NCBI GenBank assembly: GCA_964610765.1
Contig: CAZSWS010000008.1
Coordinates: 1 to 59,424 of the forward strand
Length of the DNA stretch: 59,424 nucleotides
Source of the DNA: CAZSWS01 sp964610765
GTDB lineage: Bacteria; Bacteroidota; Bacteroidia; Bacteroidales; Tannerellaceae
Direction of reading: 5' to 3'
In this document: piece after piece, positions 19,041-27,300 of the stretch
Numbering within the stretch: position 1 is the stretch's first letter
Layout of the letters: the number at the start of each line of letters is the position of its first letter
Made by a program: the position numbers and the translations under genes
The notes under the pieces: model-generated
Database searches by the model: none
Told to the model about the DNA's origin: nothing
Seen by the model: the letters and a program-made list of their open reading frames with translations, nothing else

Positions 19041-19123
19041 TGTCTCCATCTTTTTTACACACTTCATATAACTCCTCTGAAACTCTAAAACTTTCATTTT
19101 TGACACAGCAAAAAGCAAGTAAA

Positions 19124-19165
19124 AAAATGTCAGTAGTCTTTTGATAAAAACACTACTGACATTTT
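19124..19165. terminator. Perfect 14-bp hairpin, terminator-like, in the putA-peptide intergenic region
   Basis: Arms 19124-19137 and 19152-19165 are exact reverse complements separated by 14 nt. The left arm follows an A-run and the right arm ends in TTTT, so it could act in both directions. No gene immediately beside it needs it, because putA already has a terminator. It may end a minus-strand or small transcript. Confidence 0.55.
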
Positions 19166-19712
19166 AGTAAAAGGGTATAGTCTTTTTACAAAAAGACAGT
19201 ATTGATTTTAAACAAAGAATAGTGAGTTTTTATTTAACTGAGCACCTGTGAATTACGAATACTTCAAAGATAAAAAGGAAATAAATTGTCAAAAAAGTCT
19301 TTGAATTTTGCTACTAACTTTAACACGATTAAAAATAAATCAAGAAAGACTATTTTACAGAAAAGCAAAAGAGAAATAGCCTCTTTAGATACTTATTATT
19401 TAATCCATATATGTAAAGAGAGCATAGTATTTGCCGATATACATGCTGTATTTTATTATATAAAACCCACTTAAAAAAAGCTCTATAAACCCTCTTTACT
19501 GAATTCACAAAGCTTGTGGGCTTGTATTAACACAAGAAACCCAACATTTAAAGCAAACTGCATTTAAATTTATTTAACGAAATGTCCATACTAGCCTGAA
19601 TTATTCTAACGAAAAACCTGTCATCAGAGGTGTGAAAATTGAAAACTAAAATGAGTATGAATAATTCAGGCTATATATATTGCGTCGTATTCACCTTTTT
19701 AAGTAAATCAAC
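19166..19712. other. Intergenic region upstream of the peptide cassette
   Basis: This stretch is about 70% A+T and shows no convincing gene. It contains a weak imperfect hairpin around 19515-19545 (GGGCTTGT against ACAAGAAACCC) and the perfect spaced inverted repeat at 19592-19673. A short frame from TTG 19286 has no recognisable features. No full TAnnTTTG promoter pair could be placed in front of the peptide gene. Confidence 0.6.
19592..19673. repeat. Perfect 15-bp inverted repeat flanking a 52-bp segment
   Basis: TAGCCTGAATTATTC (19592-19606) is repeated exactly as its reverse complement at 19659-19673. The right arm ends 39 bp before the start codon of the small secreted peptide. It could be a leader hairpin, or recombination sites for an invertible segment of the kind Bacteroidales use for phase variation. 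The short spacing favours the hairpin. Confidence 0.6.
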
Positions 19713-19956
19713 ATGAAAAAGAAAAAATTATTTATTATTATTGTCGCAGCGATGCTCACTGTTTCCGTTGGATCTTTTGCAGGCATTGCTTTTACCACCT
19801 CATGCGGGGTAGAAGGTATGACTGTTGGACCAGATTTTTTTTGATAATGATGCGATTGAATTTTTTAATTATCTTCAAGATCTTAATGTAGCATACTGTG
19901 GAGAGGAAGGACCTGTACATTATGTCTCTGACGGACCAATTGAGCTAATACCTTAG
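19713..19956 (+). pseudogene. Small secreted two-cysteine peptide, frame interrupted at an eight-T run
   Basis: ATG 19713 opens a frame that stops at 19844 after 43 codons. The stop follows a run of eight Ts (19835-19842). If the run had seven Ts, the frame would continue for another 37 codons to TAG 19954-19956, giving one 80-residue protein. The N-terminus (MKKKKLFIIIVAAMLTVSVG) is a clear signal peptide or membrane anchor. The mature part is acidic, with two cysteines (Cys31 in TTSCGVEG and one in NVAYCGEEG) that could form a disulphide. I do not recognise the family. It precedes a hairpin, a GLPGLI protein and an outer membrane receptor-like protein, so it is probably part of their cassette. 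The break may be a true frameshift, transcriptional slippage, phase variation or a sequencing error. Confidence 0.6.
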
Positions 19957-19984
19957 GTTAATAATTGGCTTATAACAATTCATT

Positions 19985-20027
19985 GAAAAGTTTTGCAATA
20001 CATCTCTTTTGTAAGGCAAAACTTTTC
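19985..20027 (+). terminator. Hairpin between the peptide gene and the GLPGLI gene (attenuator candidate)
   Basis: Perfect 12-bp arms GAAAAGTTTTGC (19985-19996) and GCAAAACTTTTC (20016-20027) enclose a 19-nt loop. The stem lies 28 bp behind the peptide stop and 17 bp before the next start codon. It probably terminates most peptide transcripts and lets some continue into the downstream genes, a common arrangement when a small secreted product is needed in excess. Confidence 0.7.
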
Positions 20028-20044
20028 TTAACAAAGAAAATAGT

Positions 20045-20893
20045 ATGAAAATTAATCTACTTATTTTGATGTTTTTTATTTGTTCTCCTTTTTTTGCTCA
20101 AATAGTAGTAGAGGGTGATATTGCGAATCGTTTTGCCAGTTTCCCTGAATTGGAGAATATGGACAAAACGGACATAGAGTGTATCTATGAGTACAATGTT
20201 ACGGATCCTGAGCTAGACAGAACAAACACACATTTTGATATACTTCAAATAGGAAGAAATCACACGAAATTTTTCGGCTATCCAATGTATCAAACGGACT
20301 CTGTAATTTACAAAATGAATATTAACAAGATTACTTTTCGCAAATTCGGTGAGATTCGAAACCAATACAATGTGCAATCAGATTCTCCCTATACGATTTT
20401 TAAAAACAACCAAACAAAAATAATCACTTATTTCGACCGTGTTTTTGCGGATAAATATGTATACAGCGATTCAGTCTCTTTCGACTGGAAACTTTCGATT
20501 GGCACTAAAGAGGTGTGCGGATACCTCTGTCAAAAAGCTACAACCCGATTCAGAGGGAGAGAGTGGATAGCTTACTACACTACCGAAATCCCCAAAAGTG
20601 AAGGTCCCTGGAAATTCTCCGGTCTGCCGGGGTTGATTTTACAAATTGAGGACAGCACAGGATACCATCGCTTTACAGCCATTACTATACGCAATGCCCA
20701 CAGCGATATCTATATAGCAAAGAAAGATTCTTTTAGAACTAATCGCAAACGGTTTAACAAACAATTGAGCGATTACAAAAACAATCCGAATGATGTGATA
20801 TCAGGAAGTCAACTTACACCCAAAGATGCCTCCGGTAAAGAGATACCTATGCCTAAAAGAAAATTATTCCACAACCCGATTGAGTTGGAGTAA
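20045..20893 (+). CDS. GLPGLI family exported protein
   Basis: The 282-residue protein has a signal peptide (hydrophobic residues 4-18, ending SPFFAQ). It contains the hexapeptide that names the family, GLPGLI, at residues 193-198 in GPWKFSGLPGLILQIED. The preceding stretch, in which a Cys-containing KEVCGYLCQKATTRFRGREW leads to WIAYYTTEIP, is also characteristic. GLPGLI proteins are restricted to Bacteroidota, often occur in several copies and usually sit beside TonB-receptor-like proteins. Their molecular role is unknown, and a periplasmic or surface location is inferred from the signal peptide. The next gene starts within 10 bp, so the two are co-transcribed. Transcription probably comes from the peptide gene upstream through the intervening hairpin. 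Confidence 0.9.
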   Translation: MKINLLILMFFICSPFFAQIVVEGDIANRFASFPELENMDKTDIECIYEYNVTDPELDRTNTHFDILQIGRNHTKFFGYPMYQTDSVIYKMNINKITFRKFGEIRNQYNVQSDSPYTIFKNNQTKIITYFDRVFADKYVYSDSVSFDWKLSIGTKEVCGYLCQKATTRFRGREWIAYYTTEIPKSEGPWKFSGLPGLILQIEDSTGYHRFTAITIRNAHSDIYIAKKDSFRTNRKRFNKQLSDYKNNPNDVISGSQLTPKDASGKEIPMPKRKLFHNPIELE

Positions 20894-20902
20894 GCCCAAG
20901 TG

Positions 20903-23518
20903 ATGATTAGGAAAATTGTCCCCATAATTATAAGCGTTGCATTGACCTGTACGCTGCATGCTCAGGTGGTTATAGACGGAACAGTTTCCGATAACGAGAG
21001 CAACGAGATAATCAGGGATGTGATTGTAAAAATCATCGAACCGGATTCGATGAAATCCATTATTTCCTATACCATTTCAGACAAAAAGGGCTATTATCGA
21101 TTGCGGTTTCAAACCAAGCTCCCCAATGTTGATATAGAGTTCTCCTTCCTCGGATTCAAGACAGTAACTCGGCGTATCCCGGTAAAGACAACTACCCTCA
21201 ATCAGGCTCTTTCTTTTTCGCCTATTAACCTGAAAGAACTTACGGTTAAAGCTCCGGACATATCTTCCCAAAACGACACCATCAACTACAATGTATCAGC
21301 TTTTATCAGCAAAGCAGACCGCAATGTGGAAGATATTTTACGCAAGCTTCCCGGCATTACGGTTCAAGAGAACGGACAGATTGAATATCAGGGTAAATCC
21401 ATCAACAAATTCTACATAGAGGGATTGGATATGCTGGAGGGCAGATACAACCTCGCCACAAAGAATATTTCCGCTAATCAGATTACTACTGTACAGGTGT
21501 ATGAAAATCACCAACCGGTAAGGTTGTTGAAAGGTGTCGACTTTTCAGATAGAGCCGCACTGAACATCACCCTCAAAGATAAAAAAATGACTCGTCCTGT
21601 AGGTAATATCCTTGCGGGAGGAGGATACGACTCCCATCCGCTATATAGAGGAGAGCTCTTCGGATTTATGGCCAACAACAAACGACAGTTCCTGCTATCT
21701 GCAAAAGGGAACAACAGTGGAGCAGACCTACAGAGTGAAACGACTCTATTTTACAACTCGAACGAAAGAAGAATCAAAGCAGGTGATTACATTGAAACAA
21801 TCCCTTTTTCCGTGCCCGGTTTTATTATTCCTCGCACAAAGAAGGCTTCTGACTTTTCTGCTGCGCTAAACACATTGCGTAAGATTAATGAGAGTACGAA
21901 TATTAAGCTCAACCTTGTCTATTCAAGAAGAAATCGTGAATATCTGCGCGAATCAACCTCTTCCTACTTCACAGGAGAGGATGCCATTACCATCCATGAG
22001 AACATGCAAAGTTACGGTTTCAATAACAATGTTGCGGGAACAGCTGTCTATGAAATGAATGCCGATTCGATATTTATTAAAAACAGTTTGAACACCAGAT
22101 ATACTTTCGGATCAAAGCATACCGACCTCTCCTCTTCACCCGATGCATATCAGGACTATTCACTCCAGCAGGTACTGCTCAGTAACGACCTTTCGCTGAT
22201 GTGGCGAAGAGGCAAAAATACTTTTTTTCTTCAATCACTCATATCGGGAGGCTTAATGCCTGATAATGAACTTCTTGTTTTGGACAACAATTTTTCATCT
22301 CCGATATTGCAAAAAAACTCTGGAAGTATGCTCTATACCCAAACAACGACCGCTTTCGTTAAGAGTTTTAATGCTTTTTCAAATCTTCGCATCAACCTTC
22401 AGCTGGAGACCGAATATGATAAAATAAATAGTAAACTAAACAATCTTCATGAAGGCATTCAATCGGAGAATGATAACCATGGGTATAAAGTGTTTACCAC
22501 CGTAACACCTTCTTACAATTTCAACAGAAATCGCTTCTCCTTTAGTCTCAATCTACCTATTCAATACATAAATATCAGTTACGACGATGATATACTAAAC
22601 AGTACATTTAAGTTTAGCAAACCCTATCTCAACCCTGAAGCAAATATAAGATATGCCTTTAGTCCGGCTTTTTCCTTGTCCGCCAGATCTGGATTCAGGC
22701 ATTCGACCGGGGACATCCTGTCGTTCATTATGCACCCTATTCAAAAATCTCACAATAAGGTCTTTTACGGAGAGTCAGGCATTCTGTCTCACAATCAAAG
22801 CAAGAGTGCATCGCTCAGATATGACTACAGACACGCCATGAATGGTTTGTTTTCCTCACTGAGCGTTATGTACAATCGATCCAAAAAAAATATTCTACGA
22901 GGTAGTAACGTTTCTGACGATGGTTTAGTGACATCGATGGGTACAGGCACGAAAAACTATGCAAATATGTTTTCTTCGAATTTTTATGTTGCTAAAAATA
23001 TGCATAACATAAAAACCACTTTTGCCCTAAATGCCGGATATACCTACTCAAAAAACCAGGGAATACGTCAAGATAAACCTATCTCGTACTCCAGCAATTT
23101 AGCTTCACTGTATCCCTCCATTAACTTTAGGTCCATTAAGTGGCTCTCTTTAAGAGCACAGGGAAGCATAAGTATTTTAAGCCAGAAGATTAATGATGTC
23201 TCGAATTCCTCGTCTTCAATTACAAACTGGGGTGTAAATATCGATTTTTCCGTTTTACCGATGGATAACATCGAGATTTATTACCTACTGGATTACCGCA
23301 ATAACCCTACAAGTTTGAACATGAGAGAGCAGGTTTACTTTATGGATGCAGGCTTTCGTTATCAGCCAAAGAGACACATAGAATTAGAAGCTACCTTCAA
23401 AAACATCACCAATATAAACATCTATTCGAACATCAATTATGTGGATACAGATATGTTTATAACATCGTTTCAATTGCGCCCATTCAGTATAATGTTTAGC
23501 TTCAAGTACTCTTTCTGA
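20903..23518 (+). CDS. TonB-receptor-like outer membrane beta-barrel protein
   Basis: The 871-residue protein has a signal peptide (to about residue 20, TLHAQ). A carboxypeptidase-like regulatory domain (CarboxypepD_reg-like, about 22-110) follows, with VVIDGTVSDNESNEIIRDV. Next is a plug-like domain (about 120-230) containing VEDILRKLPGITVQENG and YQGKSINKFYIEGLDM. The remaining 600 residues look like alternating beta strands and end in a terminal aromatic (SIMFSFKYSF), as expected of an outer membrane barrel. This subfamily is the one that accompanies GLPGLI proteins. I see no TonB box, so energised uptake is uncertain; binding, export or surface display are alternatives. ATG 20903 is preferred to GTG 20900. 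It is convergent with the small ABC permease, 84 bp apart. Confidence 0.85.
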   Translation: MIRKIVPIIISVALTCTLHAQVVIDGTVSDNESNEIIRDVIVKIIEPDSMKSIISYTISDKKGYYRLRFQTKLPNVDIEFSFLGFKTVTRRIPVKTTTLNQALSFSPINLKELTVKAPDISSQNDTINYNVSAFISKADRNVEDILRKLPGITVQENGQIEYQGKSINKFYIEGLDMLEGRYNLATKNISANQITTVQVYENHQPVRLLKGVDFSDRAALNITLKDKKMTRPVGNILAGGGYDSHPLYRGELFGFMANNKRQFLLSAKGNNSGADLQSETTLFYNSNERRIKAGDYIETIPFSVPGFIIPRTKKASDFSAALNTLRKINESTNIKLNLVYSRRNREYLRESTSSYFTGEDAITIHENMQSYGFNNNVAGTAVYEMNADSIFIKNSLNTRYTFGSKHTDLSSSPDAYQDYSLQQVLLSNDLSLMWRRGKNTFFLQSLISGGLMPDNELLVLDNNFSSPILQKNSGSMLYTQTTTAFVKSFNAFSNLRINLQLETEYDKINSKLNNLHEGIQSENDNHGYKVFTTVTPSYNFNRNRFSFSLNLPIQYINISYDDDILNSTFKFSKPYLNPEANIRYAFSPAFSLSARSGFRHSTGDILSFIMHPIQKSHNKVFYGESGILSHNQSKSASLRYDYRHAMNGLFSSLSVMYNRSKKNILRGSNVSDDGLVTSMGTGTKNYANMFSSNFYVAKNMHNIKTTFALNAGYTYSKNQGIRQDKPISYSSNLASLYPSINFRSIKWLSLRAQGSISILSQKINDVSNSSSSITNWGVNIDFSVLPMDNIEIYYLLDYRNNPTSLNMREQVYFMDAGFRYQPKRHIELEATFKNITNINIYSNINYVDTDMFITSFQLRPFSIMFSFKYSF

Positions 23519-23602
23519 TTAATCATCTCACAACAGCAATTTCTTAAACGGATAGTTTTTTAGTCCGAGCAAACATCCATCTAAACTGTATACTTCGGTG
23601 GA

Positions 23603-24316
23603 TTAGACAAACTTCTCACGTTTTTGGAGATTGAGAAGTCCTATCATCAGAAAGACCAGTCCCGCTATAAAGAGGAAGAGGCGGCTTTTGAGGATAGTAT
23701 CCTGCCAAATCATGGGGTGAACGTTTCCGGGAATGGAAAAGGGATTAAGAAAAACATTCCAAAAGCTGTTTTTAAGACCACCGGTTTGCATCAATACGGT
23801 AAAGAGCAAACCAAGCACAATCATCACCACCGCCGTACCGTTGCCACTTCTTAAAATGGTAGAAAACATAAAAGCCAGATTCCCAAAAAACAACATGGGA
23901 AATATCAACTGAGCTGCCATTTCAAAGATATTGACCGGATACAGCAAAAGTCGAGCGATATAAGCAAAAAGAACCAAAATAAAGTAATTGGCTATATATA
24001 CAATTAGCATACGCACGCCCCAAACCCGATATCGATAGTTCGGTATACCAAAGATAATTTCAAGAATACGATTATCTTCGTCGTTCTGAATACCAAAAAC
24101 GACCGGATAAAAGATGAGCAGCAAACAAGGAAACATGAGTAGATCATAAATGGTACTGACGTTAATCTCTCCCCTATTCCATGCCTGCTGAAACATGAAG
24201 AAAGCAAAGAAAGCAAAGGCTGCTAAAAGGAACCAAAAGAACTTTCCTGAAAATATAATCTTCAAATTATACTTCACAACCTTTGCAGGCAAATTGATAT
24301 ATTTTTTCAAGCCCAT
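23603..24316 (-). CDS. ABC-2-type permease, last gene of the RND/ABC export operon
   Basis: The 237-residue protein has about six hydrophobic spans (around residues 28-46, 60-78, 105-125, 135-155, 163-180 and 212-230) and resembles ABC-2 or Nat-type permeases. The cytoplasmic loop QNDEDNRILEIIFGIPNYRYRVWGVR resembles the coupling region typical of that fold. It starts 4 bp behind the stop of the RND-ABC fusion gene, so translation is almost certainly coupled. I infer that it could pair with the ATPase domain carried at the C-terminus of that fusion, because it has no ATPase of its own and the other ATPase in the operon already has a large permease beside it. The substrate is unknown. No terminator was clearly seen in the 84 bp before the convergent outer membrane gene. 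Confidence 0.75.
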   Translation of the reverse strand: MGLKKYINLPAKVVKYNLKIIFSGKFFWFLLAAFAFFAFFMFQQAWNRGEINVSTIYDLLMFPCLLLIFYPVVFGIQNDEDNRILEIIFGIPNYRYRVWGVRMLIVYIANYFILVLFAYIARLLLYPVNIFEMAAQLIFPMLFFGNLAFMFSTILRSGNGTAVVMIVLGLLFTVLMQTGGLKNSFWNVFLNPFSIPGNVHPMIWQDTILKSRLFLFIAGLVFLMIGLLNLQKREKFV

Positions 24317-24320
24317 ACTA

Positions 24321-27300
24321 TTACATATTTTTCAATAAGCACAAATAAGCATCTTCTAAGTTGGCTTCTACCTGTATAGCTCCCGGATAAGGGGTATCTT
24401 TAGAAAGATAGCGCACTTGAATCATCTCACCTTCCTGGATGTTATGAATGACTAATGACTTATCAAGCTTTTCATCGAATGACACTTTGTCTATTAAGAA
24501 CTGCCACACTTTGCCCACAGCCATATCGACCATATCTTCCGGTTCGCCAAAGTATTTCAGCTCTCCTTTATTGACCACCACTACCCGACTACATGAACTG
24601 GATATGTCTTCAATGATATGGGTAGAAAATATCACCACACGTTCCTTACTCAATTCGACCAAAAGGTTGCGGAAGCGAATTCGCTCGCGTGGATCGAGTC
24701 CGGCAGTTGGTTCGTCAACCACCAAGATACGAGGCAAGTTCAATAAGATGAGTGCAATACCTATCCGTTGTTTCATCCCTCCGGAGAATGAACCTATCTT
24801 ATCGTCTTTCCTTTCGTACATGTGGACAGATTTCAACACATATTCAATGCGTTCTTTTCGAAGCTCCTCATTTGTCAATCCTTTAAGGATGGCTTGGTAA
24901 TCAAGAAACTCCCAGGAGGACATGTTTTCATACGTACCAAACTCTTGGGGTAAAAAGCCAATAAGACTCTGCAGTTCTTCCCGATACACACGAGTATCTA
25001 AGCCGTTAATCCAAATGCTACCGTAGCTCTGATCCAGAATACCGGTAATGATACGCATTAAGGTAGATTTTCCGGCTCCGTTAGGTCCTAACAAACCAAA
25101 CATACCCGTCTTAATTTCAAAGGACACGCCACGCAAGGCTTTAAACGGACGACGACGTTTTCCTAGCAAAGGAACACTTTTGACCATACGGAAATAAGAA
25201 CGTTTTAAACCTATCAGTCGTTTTCCTTTCAATCGCTCGATGTTGATATCGTGCTCATACAAATATTGAGAGGTAACATAAATGGCTATAGCAACCGCCC
25301 AAAGAAAACCAATCACAGCTATAACAGAAGGATTGTCTAACATCTTATATAAACCGAATAGCACCAATGGAGGAATAGACCAGAAGATAATTCGATTGAG
25401 GTATCTCACGGCTTTACTGTTGGCAAAGCGGTAGAACAAGTAAGTCCGTATCATACGCCAGAGATAGAGTGTAAAGGCGTACATCACAAATGAGAGAATA
25501 AAGCCCCATAATTTACTGTCTATATATATATACGTAAAGTATATACCGAAGCCCCATAAGGCAAAGAGCCAGCTGCTATTTAAAAAGTCTTTGAGCGAAT
25601 GATACTCATTGCTTAAACCTAAGCGTTTGCGAATCAACAGTCCACTATTCCACTGGCGAGAGAACCGCCCTGCCCGGTCGTAGACTTTAACTAAGTTGCG
25701 TACCACAATGTGAATTTCAGCATCGGGATCTACTACGTCCTTTTTAGCTTGTCGGAGACTGGTTTGTGCAAAATAGGTTACTCCGGGAATAAGCACAACT
25801 ATTACGAAAAGATATACTGACTGCCATAAAATACCATCTACATATAGATAAACACATAAAACTCCTATGGCAAATAATACTAAATGAACAAATTTCACTC
25901 GTTTAGAAAGGCTTCGATACCAATCTAAGGTGTTTTCCATGCCCATCAAAAGAGTAGGCACCAATACCAACGTCAGCAAAGCAGAGAAAGCCAATCCACC
26001 AATAACGGTAATTGCAAAAGGTGAGCCGATAGCACCTGCATACTCAGAGTCGCCCATAGCCAATGGCATCATGGCTATAATGGTTGTAATGCTGGTAATC
26101 AAGATGGGACGAATACGTGAGAGTCCGGCAGTCATCAATGCTCGTTCACGCCTAAAACCTCTTTTCCGCAAGATATTGGTATAGTCAATCAAGATTATAC
26201 TGTTGTTTACCACAATCCCCAGTAGAATCAAAAAGCCGACAAGGGTGTTAGCATTCAGTAAGCTATTATTCGTCATTATAAGCGCCAGCAAAGAGCCTAT
26301 CGCTGCTAAAGGTATAGAGAATGACAAAACAAATGGCGTCGTAATGGACTCAAAAACACAAGCCAATATCATGAAAATCAACAAAAAGGCCGCTATAATT
26401 AAAAACTTAAATTCAGAAAACATGTCTTCTTCATGAATGACTTCAACAGCCACACCTGTCGGGAGGTTATAACCGGCAATGAGCTGGTCAATGTCTGCCC
26501 GGTATCCCTCAAGTAATGACTTGGACTGCTCAACACTTCGGATAAAATTATAACGCACTTCCAGCTGTTTGTCTTGATTGACACGCGTTATTCGCGAGCG
26601 TCCAAAACCTTTATTCACCGCAGCAATATCATTCAAGGTATGCAATCCTCCGTTTGCGTTCATGATTTGAATAGCTTCCAAATCATCTATCGTCTTTTGT
26701 TTTTTCTGTTCTTCTTCCTCCTCTTCCGGCGTCTTATCACGAATGATAATATCATACGACTCATTGCCAACCTTAAAGGAAGTTCCGGACGAATATTGAG
26801 TATTTAAGTTGGCCAGTCCTGAAGTGATATTTGAACGGTTGATTTCATACGTTGTGAGCAGTACCTGGTCAAATGCAAGATGTATTTCCGGTTGTCTCCT
26901 AGTATAGGACACCCATGAATTCCGTATAAAGTCTTGCTCGTCCAGATAATACCTAAATTCTTCTGCGACCAACTGCATCATGTCATAGTCTGACCCTTTG
27001 ATAACGACCCGTTCTTGATTATCACCAATCCCCATCATACTCATAAAGGCAAGCATACCTCCCATAGAGCCTCCCCTGTTTTGTCCGCTCATAGCTTCAG
27101 AAAGAGATATTTCTGTTCCTTCAATATTCACCAGTTTGGACTGAACATCTGCTTTTATCTCTCCAATCTTACGCTTCCCTATTTTTTGATAATCTTCTTG
27201 TAGTACCAAAGTTAATACAGCGTTTTCTTCATTTATGCGACTTATCAGTTCTTTCTTCTCTGATATTTCTTCCAGACGCTCTTCCAGTACCTTTACTACA

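Noticed and set aside
19286..19474. A 62-codon frame starting at TTG
   Set aside because: TTG start, no signal peptide or recognisable motif, in an AT-rich intergenic region; it looks like a chance frame, although an AAGGAA sequence precedes it.
23519..23602. Terminator between the receptor-like gene and the small permease
   Set aside because: Only a four-base-pair stem (CGGA/TCCG) could be formed; not enough to support a call.
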